From Datura wrightii (Eukaryota > Streptophyta > Magnoliopsida > Solanales > Solanaceae): a stretch of DNA of 64,000 nt. The stretch lies in NCBI GenBank assembly GCA_035772735.1, contig JASDFA010000010.1:180547501-180611500 (forward strand). The letters are read 5' to 3'. Under the pieces are notes generated by a model. The model searched no databases and had not been told where the DNA came from. It saw only the letters and a list, made by a program, of their open reading frames with translations. How positions within the stretch are numbered: position 1 is the stretch's first letter; every line of letters starts with the position of its first letter. Positions 35,485 to 46,400 of the stretch are shown one piece after another. The translations under genes were made by a program, and so were the position numbers.

Positions 35485-35612
35485 ATGAGTCAAGAGTCTA
35501 TCTGAAACAACCTTTCTACGTTCACAAGGTTGGATAAGATCTTAATACACCCTATCTTGCCTTAACCTCACTTATGAAATTACACTAAATATGTAGTTAT
35601 TGTTCTAACTTT
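35485..35612 (+). repeat. Degenerate TS-type SINE
   Basis: The block GTCTATCTGAAACAACCTTT... CTACG... CACAAGGT... GAAATTACACTAAATATGTAG follows the 3' body of the Solanaceae SINE whose tail is TTG-rich (family known to me as TS). The copy is diverged and only the 3' part is clear. Confidence 0.55.
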
Positions 35613-35951
35613 GATAGGGGCAGACATTGCAAGGTAGATACATATGTTCAACTTTGTAATTTTCCTAAATTTTGGCAAAAGTTTTTTTTTTTATTTTGAG
35701 ATAATATAGAATTTTAAATTATCGTTTTTCACACAAAATATAAACTTATGAGTCAAGCTTTAATATTTTTGAAATTGATATAACAAACTTGAAAATGAAA
35801 TCCCACATTTTTATATAGTTTAAGATTTCAACTTGAAATTTTAAATTTAAAATTAAATTTTATTCAAATATCATAAGGTAGACTAATTTTAAAATCAGAA
35901 ATTTAAATTTAAGCTATAAATTAAATTAAATTAAACGTAAACTCAACAGCA

Positions 35952-35968
35952 GCTGGAGTAGCTCAGTT

Positions 35969-36001
<33 letters not shown>

Positions 36002-36025
36002 AAGGTTCAACCCCTTCCTCTAGCG
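35952..36025 (+). tRNA. tRNA-Asn (anticodon GUU)
   Basis: A full 74-nt cloverleaf. The acceptor stem GCTGGAG pairs with CTCTAGC (one G-T pair); discriminator G. The D-arm contains AGCTCAGTTGGTTAGAGC, the anticodon loop CTGTTAA has GTT at 35986-35988, and the T-arm GAAGG/CCTTC encloses TTCAACC. No intron. Sequence and body match the plant cytosolic tRNA-Asn. A T-run usable as a pol III terminator occurs about 30 bp downstream (36054-36061). It appears intact. Confidence 0.95.
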
Positions 36026-36342
36026 CCATCGCCTTTATTCTGTACTAATTTATATTTTTTTCTTAAATGATCTCGTTTTCTGGGTGATTTTTCCTGCGAT
36101 AACCTCATGTGGGCTTGGCGGATACCAGTCCGAACATTAATGTTGGGCCGAAACATCAAGATTGGCTTGCACTGAACTCATGGTATTGTTTAGCAAGACA
36201 ATCAAGTTTTTGCGCCGAATATCCTTATTTTGAGATGATTTTTTATTTTTATCTTTATATTAGGGGTTTTTAATTTTTGTCCTTCAATATTTTAAGATAT
36301 AAAAATGAAACAAAAGAACCCTTGATATTTAAAAAGAATCAC

Positions 36343-36412
36343 AACAACAACATATCCAGTATAATCCAACAATGTGAGGTCTGGGGAGGATAGAGTATAC
36401 GTAGAACTGAGA
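36343..36412 (-). repeat. TS-type SINE 3' fragment
   Basis: The minus strand reads ACGTATACTCTATCCTCCCC, AGACCTCACATTGTTGGATT and ATACTGGATATGTTGTTGTT, the characteristic 3' end with a TTG-rich tail. Confidence 0.65.
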
Positions 36413-37160
36413 GGTTAAAAAAATCATAAGACAAAAGAAATTCGCAAAACATAGGTTAGCCTTAGAAGGCTTCTTCATACTACTAAACTTTTGTCCCTAG
36501 GCACAAGTTCCCTGCTAACTTGTGTCACAAGACATAAATTTATGTTTATTTAACTTATATCTAAGACACAAATCCATGCAATTAAACTTCTATCCCAAGG
36601 TACAAATTTATGTTATTAGGGAAGACTCTGTTGGCTCCTGCAGGTCCAAAGAGGAGGAGAATACCTTCTTGATTGAACTATGTTGTAGGAATTAATTTGA
36701 TGTATGATAGAAAAGAAGTTTCCCTATATTTTTAGCTTGTCTTATAAGTTTAATCATTCTGTTGGCTTATAAATGCACATCAGGAGTTATTGATGATGCA
36801 ATTTAATTCATGGAGTCGTGTTTTAACTCGACATATTTATCTTATTATTTTAATTATATTTTTTTTGAATCTTCGATATCTTTCAATGCAATTTTTATTT
36901 TTTTTTCTCCATAATAGAGCTTTTTCTTCATCCCAAAGTGAATCAACAAATTAATGAAAAGAAATTTCTCGTTATTTAAATAAAAATTAATGGTGAATTC
37001 ACTACGACCTTATAATAAAATTTATATTGTCAGTTTAAAAAGTACATAAGGTTATAATATTTTAATTGATAGAATGATTTTAAGAAGAAAGAAAGAGATT
37101 ACTTTCTATTTTCTTTTAACTAAAAATAAGAAAGGATTCTTTAATAATAGCATTTATGCG

Positions 37161-37283
37161 ATGTATAAAACGTATTCAAAAAATGCAATATATAAATCGC
37201 ATTCGGCAAATACAATTTATAAAATGAATTCACTAAATACAATTTATAAATAGCATTCGACGTATGCAATTTATATTTATGCA
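37161..37283. repeat. 27-bp minisatellite, about 4.5 units
   Basis: Units ATGTATAAAACGTATTCAAA..., ATATATAAATCGCATTCGGC..., ATTTATAAAATGAATTCACT... and ATTTATAAATAGCATTCGAC... follow one another at exactly 27-bp spacing, followed by a partial unit. The 27-bp period is a multiple of three, so an apparent repetitive peptide on the minus strand is a by-product. Confidence 0.8.
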
Positions 37284-38152
37284 TCAAAACTTCGGTCTCA
37301 AACTTTACAACTCCTTGTGCCATTTGATGCTTTCGTTCTCTTTCCTTTTCTCCTTTTCGGGGAAGTGAGCTAAAGATGAATTCAATTGTGATAAAATTAG
37401 AAATGAAAATATGATTCATTCCCTTTTCAAGTTTGAACGAATTAATAGTTTATTTATTTATTTAGATGATTTATTTTATTTTATTTAGTTCGAATCATTT
37501 AAAAATTTAGCTGATAAGTAATTCAAGTGAGAAATATTATTATTATTTTTTAAAAATTAATATGTTATTTAAAATTATATATCAAATAAATTATAAAAAA
37601 ATAAAAAAATAGACAAAATAAAATTTAATAAGAGTTAGATGGGTACGATTGTTTAGTCTTAGTTCAAGCCAAGTAACCTTTGAGAAGGATTGATGATTAA
37701 CACATTTATAATTCAATTCATTTTATCCTGCATAAACTTAGCCTAATTCTCTCATTTGATATCCATAACTATTCAATAAATCTGTTCGTTTATCAATTTA
37801 ATTTATTTTAACTTTTTCAAATTTAATTAAACTCGCTCATTTAACACTCCCGAGTTACATCTATAATATGTTTGCTAGATAGCAATGAACAATATTGGGA
37901 TTACAAAAAGAGAAAAGAAGCTAGATAGCAATGAACGGTTGCGATTTCACCAAATTCGAGCACCATAACAAGAACATTTCACCAAAGACAATGGATGTAC
38001 AGCTGCAAACCAAGAGCTAGAAAAAAGAAAACGACAATTGGGGAATACAAAGAAAGAAAAAACAAAATATTATTGCTTTTTCTTTAAAAAAAAAAAAAAC
38101 ACGAAATTCAAACGGGCTTTGAGGCCCACAATCAAACTCGAACAACTTTAAT

Positions 38153-39541
38153 TTAGAAATCGCTGGAGAGAGGAGCATGCTCTTGTTGCATGAACACATT
38201 GCTGTAGATAAGACCAGCCAATCCACCACCAGTGAGTGGCCCAACCCAGTAAATCCAGTTGTCAGCGAAGTTGCCAGCGGCAACTGCAGGCCCAAAGGAA
38301 CGGGCTGGGTTCATTGATCCACCGGAGAATGGGCCGGCAGCCAAAATGTTAGCACCAACAATGAAACCAATAGCAATGGGTGCAATGGTGCCCAATGAAC
38401 CCTTCTTTGGGTCAGCTGCTGTTGCGTACACTGTGTACACCAAAGCAAATGTGACAATGATTTCCATGACAACTCCTTCAAAGGAGCCCACACCAGCTGC
38501 CACACCGTGGGTTGGAATAGCCTGAGATATAAAAAATAAATAAATATGTGATTAATTATGGTAAGAAGTGAAATTAGTAATCTAAAAACTAAAGTCAAGT
38601 TAATAATGTTATGAGAAATGCAAGAAGAAGTTACCAATCCTCCGGTGACAAATTTGAGGAGGAGGCAAGCTACAACGGAGCCCAAAAGTTGAGCAATCGT
38701 GTAGAAGACGCCGGTAAGAAAGGTAATTTGGCCGCCGAGGGTCAATCCAAAGGTGACAGCAGGATTTACATGACCGCCAGAGATGTTAGCGGCAATTGAA
38801 ACGGCCACAAATAGAGCAAGTCCGTGGCAAACTGCAATTGCTACGAGACCAGCCGGATCAAGAGCTGCATTTGCTGTCAACTTGTCTGCATATATCCAAA
38901 CAACACCAATTTTAGAATCATATACATAGTGAAAATGCACAAAAAAGGACTTGCTAACTATTCCATTTCCATGTACATATTAGTTGCATGGCCATGAAAA
39001 TTAATATAAGTAGTTCATGCATTATTAGTTAGGGACAGATCTAGCATGAGCTAGCTAGTTTCCACATAATTCAGTAGCTTTCATCCAAAATTTTATACTT
39101 GTATCAACAACAAAATTTCACTAAACAAGAACACAACAAGCAAAATATAGGTTACTGTCTAGAAACTATAAAATTTAAAAAATCTTAAATTCGCCCATGT
39201 GCACTACTATATATATAGTAACATAGTGTATATATATATATATGTGCAAAACTAGTTAAGATTTATAAAGTCACTGAATTCAGAATGAACATGATCCAGT
39301 CATGTGGCTAATACATTTTAAATATCCGTTTGTATAATAATATATATGCACATATATAGTTCGAGTCAAAAGTAATAAAATGAAAAAGAGGATATGATCG
39401 GAAGAATTATTAACTGTAAGCGATGGCGGAACCAACTCCGGCGAAGACAAAGAGCAAGGTGGAGATGAATTCAGCAAGATAGGCCTTAAGAGATCCAACA
39501 CTGAATGAATCATCAAAACGTCCAAAAGCTATGCTAGGCAT
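38153..39541 (-). CDS. TIP2;1: Delta-type tonoplast aquaporin
   Basis: A major intrinsic protein of the vacuolar membrane; TIP2 members carry water and ammonia. Exons: 39415-39541, 38635-38885, 38153-38521, together 747 nt and 248 aa, the standard TIP2 size and three-exon layout. Start MPSIAFGRFDDSFSVGSLKA; both half-helix NPA boxes are intact (HVNPAVTFG and SMNPARSFG); GLVAIAVCHGLALFVAVSIA and VGANILAAGPFSGG are typical of the subfamily; the protein ends EHAPLSSDF. Six membrane helices are expected from the hydrophobic pattern. The Arg after the second NPA (part of the ar/R filter) is present. Residue 43 is formed across the first intron (A|AC, Asn). No defects. Confidence 0.95.
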
Positions 39542-42500
39542 TTTCACTGTAAGCAAAAATTACTAAAGGTAAGAAGAAGAATAATAGACTAATTAGGAGA
39601 GAAAAGTTGCTTTTGGATGGCACCAATAGGCATTACTTTGTCACATATATATAGTAGCAAGTGTATAAATATTTTAATATAAAGTTTTAATTATTAAATG
39701 AAAGTTTCATGAGATAAGAGCCTTCTCAAAATAATTATAAGGAGGGGAATATGTGAATGTACAATGGGTCCATGAATGTTTTTCTCTTAAACAAAAACCC
39801 TAGCTGTCAGTCATATGCTTATTTTGGAAATGTCCTCAAAGCTCATCATCAATAGACCTTATCCATGTGAAGTGAACCATGAATAATGGGTATGATTTGG
39901 ATCCGAGGGGAATTCAATATTCAAATTTTAAAAATTTGAATTTACTGATACTTTTAACATTAAGGGTTGTATGTTCAGTACGAAGGAATATGTTTTTTTT
40001 AAAAAAAAATAGAAAGTAAATGATTTTTTTAATTTATTATTTTTGCATCCGATATAAAAATAAAAAATATTATTTTAAAAATATTTATTAATCTAGATAA
40101 ATATTATAGGGCATGATTAGGGTGGGTGTGCAATAGGAGCTACGAAAGTGGAAGTGGAGATGAGGTGTGTTGAAGGGTGCGAAGAATACAATTAATGTAA
40201 AACGCCGCTTATGGATTTTATTTCCATACTTTCATTATGAAAGTCATTTAACTTAATTTTTTAGAGAAAAATCTAAAATTTTTACTTAACTAAACATGAA
40301 AAAAATTAAAAATTCCATACTGAATACACTCTAAGAATTCAAAACTTAATATTTTGAAGATGATGTTTTTGAATATGCTTGAAGTAGGAAATATTGAGTT
40401 TCATCGAACTCATAGTCAATACACTAATTTTTTTCCTTTTTAATTAGGAGTTTCGCATTTGAGTCTTAGTAACTGAAAAAATTAATAAGAAGCACTTTAA
40501 TTACTTCTTTAAATAGATCTAATAAGCAAAAGTTCAAATTAATTGAACTATTATTTCAAAAGTAATTTTTTTTTGGCAATTAACTAAAACATAAATAAAA
40601 TATTGAGTCAAATTCTTCTTTGATGTCAAGATAATCACTATAAATCGTTACCAATTTTGAAAAGAGAGTGAAAGAAAAATCAATTAGAAAAATCTATTTA
40701 AAATTCCATATAAATGTACTTGAATTCATAATCAATACAATATCCGTATTTGTTTGAGATATCCACCTTAATTCTCCAATTTCAACTCTAATAATGAAAA
40801 CTTGATAAAATGCACTGTACGTTACTCTTTTAATGGACTTATAAGATATAAATTTAAATTAATTGAATAAGTAAATATTTCGAACATAGAATACAAAATT
40901 AAAAAATCAGCCACCATGTGAGCCGACTGTTAGGGCATTGAACGGTGGAGGGGTCCGTCTAATAATGATTAAAAATAAAAGTGAAGATGATGGTGGCATG
41001 ACTGAGACAAATAGGGTTTGGTCCACAAAATGCACCGACCAATTATAAACTTAGAGAATATGGGGGGACCCTCCTTTTTGTTTGATTTTTTTTTAAAATT
41101 AAATGTGTGGATATAAATTGAAAGTGGACTTAATTAGAGTTCTTGAATTAGCTAATTAATTATTCTTTATTCTGTATGCTACGTACTGTTTTTTATTGTT
41201 ATTATTATTTTTTCTAATTATTTTGTGATGTTTTATTAAAATTAAGAGTCTATTAAAAATAATTTTTTTTATTTCTATAAATTATGATAAGAACTGCGTA
41301 TGTTTTATTCTTCTCGAACAATTAAACTTTACGTGTGAGATTACACTAAATATATTATTATTATTTTATTATTGTTAGCTAATTAATATATTGGATAATT
41401 AGGAGTTTAATAATGGTAATTACTTGCTGGAAGGGGATGGATAGATAAGGAATCCGGTCGAAACTTCTTGTCGTGTTTGGTAGTTGCCTGCACCTTTTGA
41501 ATTAAAATATTTTCCATTGAGGAGAATATTAGGTTTTTGTTCTGTTTTAAATTATTAATGTGTCTCTCCAACAACTATTGCCTACTTTAATTCATTAATT
41601 ATCTATCCCTTTTTGTGAATTTAAAAGATTGGATATATATACACACACACTATTAATATTGTTCTGTTCTTTTTGAAGTTTTGGACCTATTCAGATAATG
41701 AAATATCTTATTGTATAACCTCATCTAATGATCGATAATAATTTGATTGTTAGCTTAACCCATTATTGTCTCACTCTCCATTCTTGCCATTTTGTTTCCT
41801 TTTGTATTTCAAATTGGAAATATTCTCGTACGAATTAAATTAAAAAAAGGATATTGATACATACATACAAGTTCCACTATACATGACAAGAAATTACTAG
41901 AACTCTCAACTTTGAGTTCCGAGAATGGAGTTGTCACGTAGGAAAGGCGATTTTTGATTAGAAGTAAATTCAGAATTTTAATTCTATATGTTTAATCTCA
42001 ACATTAAATTCACTGTATTTTTTAAAATTATGACTTCAGAGTTACTATTCGTTGAGTGAACTTTAGCATATAAATTTATCTACCCTATACTTATCAACAC
42101 GAATAGAAATTATTCGAACCTCAACAAAAAAAATAGTTTGGTCCACTAAAGTTTTTGCTATGCGTGGAATTTAGAAAAGGACCGAACAATAAAGATTTAT
42201 TCGAACCTCATAGCGAATATCAAATACCAGGTAAGAGGGAAAAAAAAAGGGGTTAGCTGAGCTAAGACACTTTCAAACTTTGATTGGTTAGTTATGTTGA
42301 AGAAGAAATTAGTGAGCAATAAATAAGAAGAGCAGTACAAATTAAATGAAAAGTCGTATATAGTAGTAATGTCTTCATCAACAATTTACTAGTATAAGCA
42401 AACATTACTACGTATGAATTATTGCTTCTTGAAAGTGAAGCCAAATTTTCGAGGCGGCTATGTGACCGGCCATAATCCTATTATCGATTATTTGGTCTGC

Positions 42501-43110
42501 CGAAATCATTTGAATTCCTTATTTATTGACAGTGACTTATAAGAAACATGTAGTAATCCTAGATCCTCATGAGTTTCTATTGGATCTTTATCTTTGACTC
42601 CAAAACTTTCTACTTGGATATGTCTATAATTGCAAAATTTAATTAGTAAAAAGAAAAAAGTCGGCAATTTGTAAGGCTGACGCTTTTTTCTCGTTTAATC
42701 ATTTGATATCTCTAACTCATTGTCCCGACTAATCCGAATTTGCTAGGTAACTATATCAAATACAAAAATGTTTGCCACAAACTTCCACCCCTATAGTGTG
42801 GAAAGGCAGCAAATTCTTGGTTTTTAACTTGTATTGTAGCATCCTAGTAGTTCTAGTTAAATGAAGACAAGCAGCAGTGCTAGAACAAGATATCCTTGTC
42901 CAAACTATCAAAGAAAGTCCATCATGCTGCTTAATGCAGGACAAGAATTCCTTGAATTATATGTGTCTTTCAGGGTACATTGGTCACACACAGAATAATA
43001 ACTCTCAGCTTCAATCAGATGGCTTAGGGTAGTGCCGGTTCAACACAATTAACTGTGAGAGCATACTACCGATAACAGAAAAAAGCTAACTATTAAACAT
43101 AGATTCTAGA
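39542..43110. other. Intergenic, AT-rich
   Basis: Aquaporin promoter side and spacer to the ASCC1-like gene. Contains a diverged GGGTGTGTT-family repeat (39963-40330) and, at about 41310-41380, a short stretch like the end of a TS SINE (GTGTGAGATTACACTAAATA). No gene is visible. Confidence 0.6.
39963..40330. repeat. GGGTGTGTT-family repeat, second copy
   Basis: AGGGTTGTATGTTCAGTACG, AAAAATATTATTTTAAAAAT, TCTAGATAAATATTATAGGG and GGAGATGAGGTGTGTTGA follow in the same order as their counterparts at 8285-8540. Strongly diverged, with no clear ends. Confidence 0.45.
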
Positions 43111-43401
43111 ACTCAATCGAGTTGCATCTCCTCAGGAAATGGGATGGAAGCACAGCAATGATGATAGCCATTGTTATCGAACACAAACCTTTGTGAAAGA
43201 TGAGCTAACTCAATTGAGTTGCTTCTCCTCAAGAAATGGGATGGAAGCACAGCAATGATAATAGCCATTGTCATCGAACACAAACCTTTGTGAAAGATGA
43301 GCTAACTCAATCGAGTTGCATCTCCTCAGGAAATGGGATGGAAGCACAGCAATGATAATAGCCATTGTCATCGAACACAAACCTTTGTGAAAGATGAGCT
43401 T
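43111..43401. repeat. Three tandem 97-bp copies of the ASCC1 C-terminal coding segment
   Basis: Units start at 43111, 43208 and 43305 with exact 97-bp spacing and only a few differences. The unit at 43305 contains the true end of the coding region (AHLSQRFVFDDNGYYHCCAS, stop at 43307-43309); the other two lie downstream of the stop. Because 97 is not a multiple of three, the extra copies cannot extend the protein by read-through in one frame. Confidence 0.95.
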
Positions 43402-46400
43402 CACGGATAAGATACTCCCCCCATTCTTCCGAGCCATATTGACCAAAAATTGTTCGTGCATCAAAGGAACCAGCTTTTTTTGATCTTTTTTTGCTACCAA
43501 TTGGAGAACAGTAAATTAGTGGCAACCTTAAAAGCAATGGAAATTATGCAATTGGCAGTACCAAGATAGAGACTTTAACCCGACAAATAAACAAGATATG
43601 CAATTAAAGAATGAAAAATGGCACCTTTTTCTGTGTCGCGCATTCATTATAGTGGCATGTAACTGCATTATAAGGGGCAGAAAAGGCTTATAAGGAACTT
43701 CCCAAACCAGGAAGATAGCAAAAACAAAAACAACATAAATTTAGCAATTTTCACCATGACAGTCTCATGGATATTCTATACAAGCATTCTGGTATTAGAT
43801 CTGTAAAAGTAAAACGGCCACTAGAGACAACAGTATACATCTAGAAAAGTAACTAGCATCAAATGCAAGTCTAAGAACAGTTTTAGACTTTTAGGGGGGC
43901 AAGCCTTTCTTGAAAGTAACCATAAAAGAGGAAACATACTTGAATGAGCTGAAGCACAATCTTCAAGTGTTTAATACTTGACACCAGAACAAAAACAAAT
44001 GAACACCAAAAGAAAAATGCAACGGAAGAAACAAGTTACATAGATATAAAGTTGGAATGCAGAAGTGAGAAAAAGTTGCGGATTGAGGATGCTGAATCCG
44101 AGAAGGTGTCAAAAGTAAAATGGATGCAGCCATATTGATTCTTGGCGGAGAGTGACACTGTTTCACTTATCAAAAGAGGTTTGCACCATTTCTGGCTGTA
44201 CTAACAGATTCTCTACCAGGTGCCTTATACTTTTAGGCCCTTGCTTGCTATGAATAAATTGCTTTTATGAGAAAAGAAAGTGGAGGGGTCGGTGGGGAAA
44301 GGTAAAGAAAGGGAGAAGCAGCACTAGATCGAATAGTCAAAGTATTTGAACATGGCATCAGTGGAAATAGAGAGTGACAAACAATAAAGAAATTGCCGAC
44401 AAAATTAACCAGAATAAAGAATTAACACCCTGAAAGGTATACCTTTAACTTCTGGTTTGAATCATTTTCAAGAACAAGACCAGCTTCAGTAAATGCATTA
44501 TTGATCACCTCTACCAAGGCTAAGGAATAACAAATGCAGGTACTAAATTCCCTTAGAAATAGCAAAAACACTTAAAAAGTGGGTATGGTGAGGGAAGAAG
44601 ATGCCCGAAATTGTTGGATACGGCAGGCACGTAAAAGTCGGTCTTCACCACCAATTACTTCCACAGGAGCATATACAACACGAGCCTTTGCTGGAGAACC
44701 TTTCATGCACTCCTGCAGGGTAACAACAAATCTGAGTTCCAGCTAAGAAAAATGGTGACCTTGTGAAACCTCATTACAAGCAACAGTCTAGAAACATCCA
44801 GCATCTAAATATTTACATGATATACAGTCTCTCTCTCTCTCTCTCTCTAACACACACACATAAAGAGACCAACCAATTGAAGAAGCATCCATAGCAAGAG
44901 ATTGGTTCACGTGAAAAGGAAAATAATATCTCTAAATATAATATAAGAGCAAATGTTCTTCTTGTTTCACCAGTTAATCATTTTATTCATTTGCTTTCTC
45001 CAAATTCCAAGTGGGTCAACATTGCTAGCAGTGGCATATTAGAGGGCTCTAATACGCATTTACCCTTTGTTTGTTTTTGAGTTAAATAATATAGAAGTCT
45101 ATTTGCTATTTCGCATTTCCACTTTCTCTTATGTGTTGTCATTTTTTATGTAATTCTTCCTTTTAAGAATATAAAGTCAGCAGGCCTGATCCATGTTTCT
45201 TCTTCAATTGTGCTACAGTTTCATTAAAAATATTAACAATAATATCACTACTAATTCCCTGTATCCTGTTTGGAAAATATGTTTTCTTTAGTGTTTTTCC
45301 CAAGCCATTAACTTAATAATATCACAACTAATTCCCTCTATCCTTTTTGAAAAATATGTTTTCTTTAGTATTTTCCCAAAGCCATTAACTTATTAATAAA
45401 TCCCTAGTCGAAAATGATCGAACCACAAGAAAATATTCGAAAGTCATAGCACAATACAGACATCAGAATCCATACAATAAAATTTGAGTGGATAATATGC
45501 ATATTTGAGCAAGTAAATACTCCTTTCCTAAGCCCAGCAATTACTCTCATAAATGGGAAAAGCCAAAAAGTTTAGTAGAGAAGTAGAACGAAATCAAACT
45601 ATCGAAATTTTGTAATATCATAGAGTATCATGTTCAAAACATGTATCACTTTGCAACTATCTCTAGTTTTTGAACCTTATAGTTGGATATTTCAAATATA
45701 TCTAGTATGAGATCTATCATTTTGCTTTTGAAGTAAAAGACACGGAGAAAGTTAAATTTTAGAGAATGTTTAATACTGGAAAAAGCAAAATTAGAGATGA
45801 TCTTCATGGATATGACTGTTGCAATAATCTTAGGCTCATGGTGCTAAAGATTGTGAGTACTGAAAGGCGACTTTTGATTAAAACCAACAATCTTGTGGTA
45901 GGTGGGGAATCCTTACCACTAAGCTATCCTTCCCTTGTTTCCTTCCACTACTCTCTTACTTTGATTAATCAATCCTAGATTTGAAGTATGTTTTCTCCCT
46001 TGCCGCATCAAGATAATCCACTAATAGTGAAGTATGTCTGATACAGCAAGAAAACCATTAATCACCTTGAGCTCAATTTACAGCATCCTTCCAATTTCAT
46101 GGTTTTTGGCCTCTACTGACACGAGCTGGGATGAGTAGTAGCAGATGGTGTTTTGATCACTTCTCTTAGCAAGTCTTTTGAGATTTAAAGTATATGTTTG
46201 AATTTTGTAATTGGGATTACATGAAACTTCAGTAGAAGTTTAAGGGTTTCTATAAATTTTATCTAAACTTTTTATGCCCATGAATAATTTTTGTGTTATA
46301 GAACTTACATGCAACTTCAGTAAAAGTTAAAAGGTTTCTATAGATTTTAGTCTAAAACTTTTTATGACCATCAATAATAGGTTATCCACTTCTTGGGCGT

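Larger units (their letters stand above)
36030..38152. other. Intergenic between tRNA and aquaporin gene
   Basis: AT-rich DNA with a second TS-type SINE relic (36343-36412) and a 27-bp minisatellite (37161-37283). No protein-coding gene is supported. The region 37900-38152 is probably the aquaporin 3' UTR. Confidence 0.6.

Noticed and set aside
35254..35505. Hydrophobic Phe/Tyr/Ile-rich ORFs
   Set aside because: They are translations of T-rich microsatellite-like DNA at the edge of the Mutator-type MITE and look like composition noise, not a membrane protein.
43210..43500. A separate 96-aa ORF over the repeated segment
   Set aside because: It reads through two of the 97-bp tandem units in a shifted frame. 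The conserved ASCC1 ending is at 43307.
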